Assembly: GCF_004352835.1 (NCBI RefSeq)
Contig: NZ_SJSB01000005.1
Span: 1-64,000 of the forward strand
Source: Marinomonas flavescens
Lineage (GTDB): Bacteria > Pseudomonadota > Gammaproteobacteria > Pseudomonadales > Marinomonadaceae
Direction: 5' to 3'
DNA: 64,000 nucleotides
Shown: positions 1 through 8,971 of the stretch, in pieces
Layout of the letters: each line of letters starts with the position of its first letter
Position numbering within the stretch: position 1 is the first letter of the stretch
The notes under the pieces: model-generated
What the model saw: only the letters and a program-made list of their open reading frames with translations
The model's database searches: none
What the model was told of the DNA's origin: nothing
Made by a program: the position numbers and the translations under genes

Positions 1-71
1 CAACTGCTGATAATTCATGTTGGTACTGCTTTGTTCTGTGGTAAGAAGAATCATACCAACTTCAGCAGTTG
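1..71. repeat. Interrupted inverted repeat at window edge
   Basis: Positions 1-10 (CAACTGCTGA) are exactly complementary to 62-71, and an inner arm at 19-25 (GTTGGTA) is exactly complementary to 54-60. The transcript could fold into a long hairpin with an 8-base bulge on one side and a single base on the other. It lies just upstream of a truncated hydrolase fragment. Its role is unknown, and the window edge prevents seeing whether the outer arm continues. Confidence 0.5.
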
Positions 72-126
72 GCTTCTTCTACACCTGATTAGCAGTGTCG
101 CACTTATTATCTGAATTTAGGTACAA

Positions 127-888
127 GTGTTAAGGTTAAAGAGTGATGTTGATCGAGAACTAATTGAATTAGCATGTGTATTTGCAAGAACGCAAATTGG
201 GAAGCAATACTCGTTAAAAGACGCTATAAAAACCAAGAATCCATTATCTAAAAAAATTGATACAAATAGACAATTTTGTTCACGTTTAGTTGCTCAGTCA
301 TATGAATTTGCTGGATTAAACCTTGTCGATAATGGTTCATTCTGTACTCCTCAGGAACTTGATGATTCAGTATATACATATCGGGTTAATGATTGCCTTA
401 GAGATGCGGACACTGTGGAGGTGGATTTTGCTAAATCGGATAGTCCTCTTAAGAGCCAGGCTAATATTACTAATTCAATTCTTAAAGAAGCTAGGAAGAT
501 AGTAAGAGAGGATATACAAACATATGAACAGCTTATAAATTATGTCTGTAGTCATCCTAAATATGATAAAGAAATCACAAGTTTAGTTGAAAATTCTGGT
601 TATTTATTGATGTGGCAATATGATTTAAAAGTAAGTTCTTGGCGCTATGATTTAGATATTTTTTTGAATATACAAGAGTCAGGTTTATATGATATTGCAT
701 CACAAGAGTTAGAGAGTGCTAAAAATATCAGATCAAGACATGTTTATATGTACAAGCAGTTTTTGGCTATATGGCAGGTTAGAGGTCTTAAGTTTGCAGA
801 GATAAATTTAATTTTATATTTGAAATTAATAGAACTTACTAATCAAAGGATTACTGTTGCTACTAGTGTTCTAGAAAGAATTAAATAG
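127..888 (+). pseudogene. 5'-truncated YiiX/NlpC-P60-like cysteine hydrolase fragment
   Basis: The reading frame begins at a GTG just after two in-frame stops (112 and 118) and encodes 253 residues. Residues 1-80 resemble the second half of the permuted NlpC/P60 (YiiX/YebB-like) fold: an RLK strand, a helix ending IGKQYS, and the catalytic-cysteine segment RQFCSRLVAQSY with Cys51, close to QYCSEVV of E. coli YiiX as I remember it. In this family the catalytic histidine precedes the cysteine, and that N-terminal half is absent. Residues 90-253 are charged, helical and unrecognised. No convincing ribosome-binding site precedes the GTG. I read it as a decayed or truncated gene; a short real protein with a different role is possible. 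Confidence 0.5.
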
Positions 889-1321
889 ATTGTAACATGC
901 TATTTCTTGATTCTTGATTCTTAGTAGTAAAAAATAGCCTCTGGGCGGTTTTTTTATGCCTGCTGTTTGGTTCAGTGTTTGGTGGTAATGCTTTAGGCGA
1001 GTGCCTATGACATGACTTCGCTTGCGATCCAACGGCAGTTGGTGCGGTTTTCTGACTACACAACACATTGCCTAGTGTTAGGAGGGGCACTTGTACGTGT
1101 TGTGCCTCTTTTGAATCAAGTCCACAGGTCGCTTTTCTCAAGTCTTTTGATTGGGGTCGTGTTGTTCTTTGTCTGTCCTGTATTTATGTAAGTTTTAGTG
1201 CACAGGGTTTCCATAATTAACTGTCTTCATAGTACAATTATTTAAATAGCTGAATTAATGATCAGATTTTATTCTTTGATCAAAATTTAAAAGAAGCATG
1301 ATTTAGTAGAGTAAATTTATA
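889..1321. other. Intergenic region with weak hairpins
   Basis: No convincing gene is seen. It holds a short GC-rich hairpin followed by a T-run near 927-955 and a second hairpin at 1083-1112 (AGGGGCAC pairing with GTGCCTCT across an 11-base loop, then TTTT), both able to act as weak terminators for the upstream fragment. The sequence becomes AT-rich from about 1190, where the promoter of the diguanylate cyclase gene must lie. Confidence 0.4.
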
Positions 1322-3091
1322 GTGAAGACTGTTCCGTTACGCTGGTTGATTGTTACTCCGTTTGTTGTGCTTGCCCTGATTTCTGGGGTGACCATGTACA
1401 TACTGTCCTCTGTCACGATCGCCAATATTGCGAACAAGGTGGGTGTGCAATACATCAAAGAGGTGGAGGGTCGTATTTACGATCGTGTGCAAGACTTTGT
1501 TGCGCCTTTGACCAACATTATGGAATTGAACATTAATGCTTTTTCTAATCGGCCAGAACTGCTTGATAATTTAACCTCTGTCGCAGGACGGTTTTATGAG
1601 CAGGCAATCCCTTATTCACAAATGACGTTTATCTCAGTCGCCACGACCGATGGACGTTATGTTAGCTCTTCACAAAACCCTATCAAAAAAGGGCTGCATA
1701 ATATCGCTGCCAATTTTGTCCATAAACCACTAACGATGGAAGGGTTTAAGTACGATCCACGAATCATTATTGGCGACAAAATCAAATCTGATCCGACCTT
1801 TGCTTACGACCCTAGAGTGCGGCCCTTTTATAAACTTGCGGTTAAAAACAAGCAAGTAACTTGGGGGCATATTGAGCCTTATTATGGTTTTCCTGCACTG
1901 GGTATTGATTTGTCGGCGCCAATATATGACAAAGAGGGCAAGTTGCTTGGCGTCACAGCAACCAGTATCGCTTTGATTGAGTTGGATAAATATCTGGCGT
2001 CTTTAGATTTAGTAAAAGGGGCTTACATCTTTTTAGCGGAAGAAAATGGTGATTTAATCGCCACTTCGGAAAAGGGAAAGCTGTACCAAACTAAAGATGG
2101 TGTTACCACGCGCTCAAATCTTAATAGTCACTCTAATCAAGCCTTTCGACTTGCGAGCCAGCACCTAGAAACCGGCATGAAAACGCTGGATGTTGAAGGG
2201 CAAAAGTACCTATATTATCTGCGTCCTATTGCGCTTAAATATGGCAAAAAATGGCAAGTAGGCGTGCTTATCCCCAGCTCTTATCATGAGAGTGTTTTGG
2301 CCAGTTATACCCAAAGTACGGTGTTTATTACATTAATGCTTTTCCTCTGTATTGGCGTTGTTGGTTCTTTGATTGCTTGGTACATAGGTAAGCCGATTCA
2401 GCGTCTTAATCAGGTTGCCAATGAAAAAGATCTAAAGGGTGTCCAAATGCTGCCAAACCCTTTAAGTGGGATCAGTGAAATTAACTCTCTTAGTCGAGGG
2501 TTAAGCTCGTTGGCCGATAATCTTGCCGACATAATGCAGAATCTGGAGGAAAAAGTAGCGGAGAGAACGTCTTATCTACAAGGGGAAAATGAGTATTTAC
2601 TCGAGAACTCTTTAACCGATGAATTAACCTCTTTATATAACAGGCGTGGGTTTAACCAAGTATTCGAGCAAGCCTTGGTGCGCGCCCAGCAACAAGAGCA
2701 ACAGTTGACCTTTGTGTTATGTGATATTGATCATTTCAAGCGTATTAATGATAAATTCGGGCATACGGTTGGTGACTTTGCGTTGGTTTCTGTAGCGATG
2801 AACCTTAAAAAGCATGTGCGGTCTTCGCTTGATATCGTTGCGCGCTATGGTGGTGAAGAATTTACCTTAGTCTTTCTTAATGCTGATATTGTTCAAGTAA
2901 TGGCAAGGCTGAACAGCATTAGGCAAAGCTTTGTAGATCATCCTGTGGTTAATGATCAACATATCACTATGAGTTTCGGCGTCGTTCATGTGGATGAAGG
3001 TGGCTATATTTCTGCAGAAGAATTAGTAGAGCAAGCCGATAAGAAGTTGTATCAAGCTAAAAATACGGGTAGAGATAAAATCATTATCTGA
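1322..3091 (+). CDS. Membrane diguanylate cyclase (Cache-HAMP-GGDEF)
   Basis: 589 residues from a GTG start. A membrane segment at about 9-30 is followed by a periplasmic region (about 31-330) of double-Cache character, a second membrane segment at about 332-354, a HAMP-like linker and coiled coil, and a C-terminal GGDEF domain with the active-site motif GGEEF at 510-514. It should sense an extracytoplasmic small molecule and make cyclic di-GMP from two GTP. The inhibitory I-site RxxD expected five residues before GGEEF reads SSLD, so product inhibition through this site is probably absent. It stands alone, flanked by long intergenic regions. The ligand cannot be predicted. The start is supported only by a weak TAGAG about nine bases upstream. 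Confidence 0.9.
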   Translation: MKTVPLRWLIVTPFVVLALISGVTMYILSSVTIANIANKVGVQYIKEVEGRIYDRVQDFVAPLTNIMELNINAFSNRPELLDNLTSVAGRFYEQAIPYSQMTFISVATTDGRYVSSSQNPIKKGLHNIAANFVHKPLTMEGFKYDPRIIIGDKIKSDPTFAYDPRVRPFYKLAVKNKQVTWGHIEPYYGFPALGIDLSAPIYDKEGKLLGVTATSIALIELDKYLASLDLVKGAYIFLAEENGDLIATSEKGKLYQTKDGVTTRSNLNSHSNQAFRLASQHLETGMKTLDVEGQKYLYYLRPIALKYGKKWQVGVLIPSSYHESVLASYTQSTVFITLMLFLCIGVVGSLIAWYIGKPIQRLNQVANEKDLKGVQMLPNPLSGISEINSLSRGLSSLADNLADIMQNLEEKVAERTSYLQGENEYLLENSLTDELTSLYNRRGFNQVFEQALVRAQQQEQQLTFVLCDIDHFKRINDKFGHTVGDFALVSVAMNLKKHVRSSLDIVARYGGEEFTLVFLNADIVQVMARLNSIRQSFVDHPVVNDQHITMSFGVVHVDEGGYISAEELVEQADKKLYQAKNTGRDKIII

Positions 3092-3434
3092 TTTTTATGG
3101 TGTTATGTTCTTCAAGGGAAACCTATGGAACAAGAAATACACAGCTGGACTGATTCAAAGCAAAAATAGGCGATTTTAGTCTTGTATTGCTTTAAGAGCG
3201 TGGTGTTTTTACCGTTGTGTCTTTGTTGGTATTTTGGGTTCTATTTTTCTTGGCAGGGTCGGTACAAGTCTATACTATGTTTGGAAGGTTAAGGAAGTAG
3301 TAGAAAATCTGTTCCAAGTGGTTGATTTTATTGACTGATTTTAAAGAAATAATGTTTTTTGATGGTGCTTTTATCTATTACTAAACTCCCTTCTTTTTTA
3401 CATTGTCTATTACTTTATCTTTGTTAATTTAGCT

Positions 3435-3449
3435 AAATGATTGTCATTT
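3435..3449. promoter_or_regulatory. Fur-like palindrome
   Basis: AAATGA and TCATTT are exact inverted copies separated by TTG. The core AATGATTGTCATT differs at two positions from the centre of the enterobacterial Fur box (AATGATAATCATT). It could be an iron-responsive operator, but the resemblance is short and the downstream gene is unknown. Confidence 0.25.
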
Positions 3450-3511
3450 TAAATTTCACGTATTTGTGACGGTTTTTTGCTCAATCCTAACGTGCTTTCC
3501 CTGTATAAATA

Positions 3512-3532
3512 AAACACTTCAGACAAGTGTTT
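3512..3532. promoter_or_regulatory. Perfect 8-bp inverted repeat upstream of small gene
   Basis: AAACACTT and AAGTGTTT flank a five-base loop about 50 bases before the start of the next small gene. It is a candidate operator for a dimeric repressor or a weak 5' hairpin. There is no T-run, so it is not a typical terminator. Confidence 0.3.
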
Positions 3533-3581
3533 ACATAACGTCTAGTCTTAAGGGGTTATGCTGGGAGAAGGGGTTATATTA

Positions 3582-3839
3582 ATGGTCTATCAAGTTAAAC
3601 GCAGCGATTTAAAAGGTATTTATAACTGGGATGTCGAGCATTCGAATGCAGAAAATACTGAAATTGATAAAAATAATGGATTTGAAGTCTTGGCATTTAT
3701 TCAATCTTTTTATAATGAAAGAGGGTGGATAACGGACTCTAATATTCGTGCTGTCGAAGCTTATCTTAAATTGTCGTTTCTTCGGGATGTTCGCTCTTCT
3801 CAAAAATTAACCAATTATTTGCGAAGCGAGTTTTCTTAA
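3582..3839 (+). CDS. Small uncharacterised protein
   Basis: I choose the ATG at 3582, about nine bases after AGAAGGGG, giving 85 residues beginning MVYQVKRSDLKG; an ATG at 3558 in the same frame would add eight residues but has a poorly spaced ribosome-binding site. The protein is mixed-charge with no signal peptide or membrane segment. Its C-terminal half (ERGWITDSNIRAVEAYLKL onward) looks helical. I do not recognise a family. It is monocistronic, between the cyclase and the thioesterase. Codon use and the ribosome-binding site favour a real gene. Confidence 0.5.
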   Translation: MVYQVKRSDLKGIYNWDVEHSNAENTEIDKNNGFEVLAFIQSFYNERGWITDSNIRAVEAYLKLSFLRDVRSSQKLTNYLRSEFS

Positions 3840-4024
3840 ATATTCGACGTATTTTGTGTGAATACTTAACCCTGCTGATTTTGTGTCGTTTGTGGGTGTT
3901 TTAATTTTTTAATTTATATGCTTTTAGTGAGTAGTTTTCAGGGCGACGATTAGGTTCTGAGATGAAAGTGAGTCTAAAAGAATCGTGTAATTTTATCTGT
4001 AATGAATATTTGAAGGGACAGTCT

Positions 4025-4462
4025 ATGTCAGCAACTGAAGAAAAAGTAAAAGGGCGTTTAACGACTCGTACTGTTGCAATGCCTAGTGACACGAATCCCG
4101 CAGGTGATATTTTTGGTGGTTGGGTTGTTTCTCAAATGGATATCGCGGCCGGTATTTGTGCAGGCCAAAGAGCTCAGTCGAGAGTGGTGACCGTTGCCCT
4201 TGATGGAATGAGTTTTATTCGGCCTGTGAAGGTGGGTGATATTTTAGGTATTTATACTCATGTTGAATCTCATGGTCGTACGTCTATGAATATTCGTGTT
4301 GAAGCGTGGGTAAGAAGAGGACGCATTGGTAAACGTGAAAAAGTGACAGAAGGAACATTTAAGTTTGTTGCTATTGATGAAGAGGGTCTTCCAACCCCAA
4401 TTCCTAATGAAGCAGATTTACCTGATTATGTGTTAGAACATTTGTCTGAAGAGCATCTCTAA
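4025..4462 (+). CDS. yciA: Acyl-CoA thioesterase, YciA type
   Basis: 145 residues of a single hotdog domain. The N-terminal pattern TRTVAMPSDTNPAGDIFGGW is characteristic of YciA/acyl-CoA thioesterases: the Asn-Pro-x-Gly-Asp-x-Phe-Gly-Gly stretch holds the catalytic Asp and the hotdog helix start. The central VALDGMSFIRPV is also typical. It should hydrolyse acyl-CoAs to free acid and CoA in the cytosol. The frame opens earlier (3962), but the ATG at 4025 is preceded by AAGGGA at proper distance and starts where family members start. It ends 148 bases before the convergent MocR regulator. The gene symbol rests on similarity only. Confidence 0.88.
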   Translation: MSATEEKVKGRLTTRTVAMPSDTNPAGDIFGGWVVSQMDIAAGICAGQRAQSRVVTVALDGMSFIRPVKVGDILGIYTHVESHGRTSMNIRVEAWVRRGRIGKREKVTEGTFKFVAIDEEGLPTPIPNEADLPDYVLEHLSEEHL

Positions 4463-4610
4463 GAGCAATGTGAGGCAGCCGATCGTCTTACGGTTAGTTG
4501 TGGTTGCTATTTAAATGTCATCTCTTGTTAGATTCAGTAACTGACCTTAGGCAATGGGTTAGTTACTGGTTCTTCTGTAAAAATTTATCCTATTATTCCC
4601 CGAAAGCGTT

Positions 4611-6098
4611 TTAATTTTCGTTTGACGACTCGTCACTCATCGCGTTAATCAGCTCAGCTAGCTTTTTAATACCGGGTTCGATTCGATCAGTTGATATGGA
4701 AGAGAATCCCAAACGAATAAAATTACGAGGCGCGTTGTCATCATAATAGAAATGTATGTGCCCTGGTTCGATAATAATACCTTCCACCATTGCGCGTTGT
4801 TTTAATTCGGAAGTATCTAATCCTTCGGGGCATTTCACCCAATAGCAAGAACCACCAAAAGTCGGTGCGTCATGGCTGCCAGGCAGGTACTTGTTGAGAG
4901 CTTGGTCCATTGCGAGCCAACGGGTTTGATAATTACGACTAATATTCATGACTAGCGCATCATAATAACCTCTCTCTAGAAACATGGCCGCAGCTCTTTG
5001 ATTGTTGGATGCTGGGTGGCGAATCATTAAGCGTCGTAAGGCGCGAGCTTCTTTTATTAATTCTTTTGATGCAACGACATAACCCAGACGCAGACCTGGG
5101 GCCAATGTTTTCGATAAACTCCCGATATAAATGACACGGTCGCTCTTATCTAGGCTTTTTAGTGCTGGATTCGGTTTGCTACTAAAGTTGGTTTCGCTTT
5201 CGTAATCGTCTTCAATAATCAAAAAATCATCAAGATGCGCTCGGTTTAATAGCTCGTAACGTCGTTCTAGTGGCATTGTTACAGCGGTAGGGCACTGATG
5301 ACTAGGTGTTGTATAAATGAGATCACAGTGATGGAGTTGTTCGCCAATGATTAGCCCGTCTTTATCGATGGGCAATGGCTCAATTTGGCATTCATGTAGT
5401 TTGGCGATATTCCTGATATCGACATACCCAGGGTCTTCTATGCCAAGGGTAGATCGTCTATCCAGTAGTAATTGCGCCAATATATAGAGAGACAACTGAG
5501 CGCCGACAGTAACGAGTATTTGGTCTGGTGAGGCCCAAATGCCACGACGAGGAAGTAAGCGAGTACGAATTTGCTCAATTAACCTAGGGTCGTCGTGGTC
5601 TAAGCTGTCTGAGGCCCAGCCACTAACAGCGGCATCACTGACTGCATCGCGACAGCATTCTCGCCAGTTAACGGTCGGAAAAATTTTCTCGTCAAATTGG
5701 CCATAAATAAAAGGATATTGATAGCTTTGCCAATCCGGAGCTTTATTAATATTGATTTGCTCGCTGGGGTGGATTTTGAATCGGCGCTGCCAATCTGGAA
5801 GGTTGCCCTCGGTAGTCTGTTGATTAGATTGGCTCGCAACTTGGCCATTTAGAATGTCAGGGTTAACGAAATATCCACGACGTTCACGAGCAACAAGGTA
5901 ACCATCATCTAAAAGGTGTTCATAAGCCAAGACCACTGTGTTTCGAGCAATGTTCAGGTCTTTTGCTAGCTTTCTACTAGAGGGGAGAGGCGTGTCTAGC
6001 GGCATATTCCCATTCATAATTGCGCTTGCAATCTGCTCTCTTAATTGCTTTTGCAGGCTAATATTTTTATCTTGGATTAGGTGAAAAAGCTGGAGCAT
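4611..6098 (-). CDS. MocR-family transcriptional regulator (GntR HTH plus aminotransferase domain)
   Basis: About 495 residues. The N-terminal winged helix (QKQLREQIASAIMNG, then LPSSRKLAKDLNIARNTVVLAYEHL) is of GntR type, and the rest is a fold-type I aminotransferase domain with the PLP-binding lysine in YIGSLSKTLAPGLRLGYV (residue 330 from this start). Members use PLP as an effector or sensor and usually control nearby genes for vitamin B6, GABA, taurine or similar. Here no obvious target is adjacent: the thioesterase is convergent and 1.2 kb of AT-rich DNA lies upstream. The frame extends to 6182, but the ATG at 6098 matches the usual family start. A true aminotransferase role is less likely because of the DNA-binding domain. 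Confidence 0.9.
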   Translation of the reverse strand: MLQLFHLIQDKNISLQKQLREQIASAIMNGNMPLDTPLPSSRKLAKDLNIARNTVVLAYEHLLDDGYLVARERRGYFVNPDILNGQVASQSNQQTTEGNLPDWQRRFKIHPSEQININKAPDWQSYQYPFIYGQFDEKIFPTVNWRECCRDAVSDAAVSGWASDSLDHDDPRLIEQIRTRLLPRRGIWASPDQILVTVGAQLSLYILAQLLLDRRSTLGIEDPGYVDIRNIAKLHECQIEPLPIDKDGLIIGEQLHHCDLIYTTPSHQCPTAVTMPLERRYELLNRAHLDDFLIIEDDYESETNFSSKPNPALKSLDKSDRVIYIGSLSKTLAPGLRLGYVVASKELIKEARALRRLMIRHPASNNQRAAAMFLERGYYDALVMNISRNYQTRWLAMDQALNKYLPGSHDAPTFGGSCYWVKCPEGLDTSELKQRAMVEGIIIEPGHIHFYYDDNAPRNFIRLGFSSISTDRIEPGIKKLAELINAMSDESSNEN

Positions 6099-7292
6099 AT
6101 GCAAAATTCTCATGTTCAGAGCAAGCGCTTCGATGTTATGGATAGCCTGCGAAATATTGATGAAAAATGGGTACTCATACAAAACGAAAGAGGAGAGCAG
6201 CCCTCTAATACAATCATTAATTCAGTTGGTTTTTGAACGATATCATAGTTGATGGTTTAAGCTGAGAAAATAGAATTTATTTATTTTTGAATATGAAGTA
6301 GGTTGCTAGCATTCTGCTTATTTTTTGTTGTTAGCCTGCAAAGAAAGGGGCTTCTTTATTTTTAGTTATTATTTTGATAGATGGAGTATTAGTAAATTTT
6401 AATTGCTTATATTTCCAGCAATATTAGTGTATTTAACCAAGTGGTTATAAATATTCTCTTATCATATTGGTGGATTTATAATCAATATTTTACTCTTTAA
6501 TCAATTAATTCCTTGTTAATCTCGCCATTTTTTAATTTTCATTTTTTACTATTCGTTTTTTAGGTGATTTAGTCAAGGGGTGTTTGTGGTTTGGTGTTTT
6601 CATAAGTTATTGTTTTTATTAGATTTAATTGTGTTATGATGTTTTCTTTTCATGCCATTTTAGTTCTATCAATATATCTAAGTGTATTTTTCTTGGTCTT
6701 ATTCTATTTTTATTTTGGGCCTATAAGATAGGCGGATATTACGGTTTTATTCAATGGCTTTGCAAAGATAATTCACTTGTTGCTCTAGAAACTTATAAGT
6801 GTCGTTATTGCATTATTGTAAAGCATGGAACTCAGAAATTGAGATAAATTCTATGGTGCCAGATTTGTTTTTCCTTTTGGTCCAGAAGGAAGGAATATAA
6901 ACTTTTTATTTGATCATGGGCACTGATTCATCTAAAAGTAGGTTCCAGAAAATGACTACGCAGCATACGGCATAGGCTAACTTAAGTGGCTTGTGCAAAA
7001 TTATGCTTTACTTAGAAAGTATCAAAATTGTGCAAAAGGTATAAAAAATATATTTTTTGCTCGTTGATGTTTGGTTGTTTTGCCGAGGTTGTGTGTAGGT
7101 ATGGGTTACATAATGACTAGGAATCACTGAGTAAGAAGAAAAGGGTAAGCAAGTCTTCGTCATGTGATGTTATGAAAAATTATAATGTGATCAATAAATC
7201 GTCAGTTTAGAAACACTAAAATAGTAATTTTATAAAAATTAAAAACAATAAATATTATCGTCGTTACCAAAATTCCAAATGAGAGGCAGGAT
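6099..7292. other. Long AT-rich intergenic region
   Basis: About 1.2 kb without a convincing gene. It is very AT-rich with many stops in all frames. A 72-codon frame at 6629-6847 starts without a good ribosome-binding site, has an atypical composition rich in Cys, Phe and Ile, and is probably chance. The region separates the MocR regulator from the TRAP transporter operon and must contain both promoters; I could not identify a clear -35/-10 pair. Confidence 0.5.
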
Positions 7293-8294
7293 ATGAAAAT
7301 GATTAAATCTAAAGCTCCATCGTTAGTTATTGGTTGTGTATTGGCTTGTACTATGTCGATGACAGCAGTTGCAGAGCAATTCAAAATAGCACTAGGTGGC
7401 AGTGAAGGTAGTGGCCAGTATGCTGTGGCAACTAAGTTTGTTCAGGAATTGGAAGCGCACACAGATGATACGGCGCGTTTGTTCTTGAACAGTCAATTAG
7501 GCTCTGAACAGAATACCGTTAATGACGCTGCAATCGGTGTATTGGACTTCTCTATTGTTGCTATCAATAACATCACACCATTTTCTCCAAGTGTTGGCAT
7601 CTTGACTCTTCCATACATGATTCAAAGTCTAGATGAAGCGATCAAAATCACTCAGGGTCCTGAAGGTGAAAGATTGGTTCAAAACACGATTCGTGACGCT
7701 GGTGTTCGTATCGTAGCTTGGGGATATTCTGGCTTCCGAGTTTTGAGTAACTCTAAGCGACCTGTTAAAACGCTTGCTGATTTAAAAGGGCTTGTTATTC
7801 GAGTTCCTAAAAATGAAATCATGATTGATACGTATCGCTCATGGGGAATCAACCCTACACCGATGGCGTGGTCTTCACTGTTTACTGCATTGCAGCAAAA
7901 AGTAGTTGATGGACAAGATTTGTCTTTGATCGATATTAAAACGTCGAAGTTTGATGAAGTACAAAAATACTTGTCAGATATTCATTACAACTTCTTGCTT
8001 GAGCCTATGATCATGTCTGAGTCTGTGTTCCAAGAACAGTCTCCAGCAGATCAAAAAGCGATTCTAGAAGCGGGTAAATTAGCCACTCAATACAGTGCCA
8101 AATACCTTGTTCAAGAAGAAGCAAAAGCGAAAGCGGAGCTGATCAAGCGTGGCATGGAGTGGGATGAAGTTGATGAGACTAATTGGATCAAAAATGCTAC
8201 CACTAAAGTATGGCCTAAATACTACGACAGTGTAGGCGGTAAAGATAAAATTAATACTGTATTGCGTTCTTTAAACAGAGCTGAAGTTAACTAG
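7293..8294 (+). CDS. TRAP transporter substrate-binding protein (DctP family)
   Basis: 333 residues with a signal peptide (Lys-rich start, hydrophobic core, AVA cleavage site near residue 27) and the DctP fold: FKIALGGSEGSGQYAVATKF at the mature start, and the family stretch around ADLKGLVIRVPKNEIMIDTYRSWG, in which an arginine normally holds the substrate carboxylate. It binds an organic acid in the periplasm and delivers it to the QM permease encoded next. Excellent ribosome-binding site (AGGCAGGA). The gene is followed by a hairpin before the permease genes, which would give more binding protein than permease. The ligand is unknown; the island context suggests a carboxylate bearing an amine or hydroxyl group. 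Confidence 0.93.
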   Translation: MKMIKSKAPSLVIGCVLACTMSMTAVAEQFKIALGGSEGSGQYAVATKFVQELEAHTDDTARLFLNSQLGSEQNTVNDAAIGVLDFSIVAINNITPFSPSVGILTLPYMIQSLDEAIKITQGPEGERLVQNTIRDAGVRIVAWGYSGFRVLSNSKRPVKTLADLKGLVIRVPKNEIMIDTYRSWGINPTPMAWSSLFTALQQKVVDGQDLSLIDIKTSKFDEVQKYLSDIHYNFLLEPMIMSESVFQEQSPADQKAILEAGKLATQYSAKYLVQEEAKAKAELIKRGMEWDEVDETNWIKNATTKVWPKYYDSVGGKDKINTVLRSLNRAEVN

Positions 8295-8323
8295 TAGTTT
8301 TAAAATTTTGAATAATTTTATAT

Positions 8324-8354
8324 CCCGCTGTTAACTCAGCGGGGTTTTCTTTTT
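8324..8354 (+). terminator. Intra-operon attenuating terminator
   Basis: CCCGCTG (8324-8330) and CAGCGGG (8337-8343) form a stem with a six-base loop, followed by TTTTCTTTTTT. It lies between the binding-protein gene and the small permease gene. Such partial terminators commonly skew expression toward the periplasmic binding protein. Confidence 0.75.
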
Positions 8355-8401
8355 TAATTTTCAGTTTTTTAATAACTGCTTTATTAAATGGAGGTCGTGA
8401 T

Positions 8402-8971
8402 ATGGGTAATAAGATTCTGCATTTTCTTAATGATATCGAAGGCTACATCTGCCGGACATTATTAGCGCTGTTCGTTACACTGCTTTTTGCGCAAATCATT
8501 TCTCGTGAAATTTTCGGATATTCGATTGCTTGGACTGAAGAACTTTCTGTCTATATGTTTGTATGGTTTGTTTACTTTGGTGCTTGTTACTCTGCTAGGT
8601 TGGCAGCACATAACCGAGTTACGTTTCAATATAAATTAATGCCTTCTTGGCTCCCACCGATCCTTGAGTTTATAACAGACCTTATTTGGATCGCGTTTAA
8701 TTTTTATATGGTTTATATGTCATACAATTTTGTATTTTATAAAATGAATTTGTTTTGGAAATCTCAAACATTAGGGATTCCAATGAAATATATTTATCTT
8801 ATTCTACCGATTGCTTTTACATTAATGAGCTTGCGTATCATTCAAGTTAACTACTTAAAATTTGTGAAGGGTGAAAGTGTTATCGACCCTGATTCACAAG
8901 AATTGGACAAATTAAAGAGTGGTGAGTTGGAAGGACTTAACGAAACCGCAAAGGCTGAGGGTAAATCATGA
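8402..8971 (+). CDS. TRAP transporter small permease (DctQ family)
   Basis: 189 residues with four hydrophobic segments (about 15-38, 50-70, 88-112 and 130-150) and the typical FAQIISREIFGYSIAWTEELSVYMFVWFVYFGA pattern (quoted in parts: the key portion is SIAWTEELS), diagnostic of DctQ. It forms the Na+-dependent permease with the large subunit. An AGGAGGT-like site (ATGGAGGTC) precedes the ATG. Its last codons overlap the start of the large subunit gene (ATGA), implying translational coupling. The C-terminal tail is acidic and longer than necessary for membrane insertion. Confidence 0.92.
   Translation: MGNKILHFLNDIEGYICRTLLALFVTLLFAQIISREIFGYSIAWTEELSVYMFVWFVYFGACYSARLAAHNRVTFQYKLMPSWLPPILEFITDLIWIAFNFYMVYMSYNFVFYKMNLFWKSQTLGIPMKYIYLILPIAFTLMSLRIIQVNYLKFVKGESVIDPDSQELDKLKSGELEGLNETAKAEGKS

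Larger units (their letters stand above)
3092..3581. other. Intergenic region with two palindromes
   Basis: No gene is supported. The region is AT-rich and contains two perfect inverted repeats upstream of the next small gene: AAATGA-TTG-TCATTT at 3435-3449 and AAACACTT-CAGAC-AAGTGTTT at 3512-3532. These are described separately. Confidence 0.5.

Noticed and set aside
1..71. Integron attC site
   Set aside because: The hairpin arms do not fit the core consensus (GTTRRRY and its inverse) and the spacers are strongly unequal (8 and 1 bases); no integrase is visible.
6629..6847. 72-residue membrane-like protein
   Set aside because: No ribosome-binding site, odd composition in an AT-rich region and no recognisable domain.
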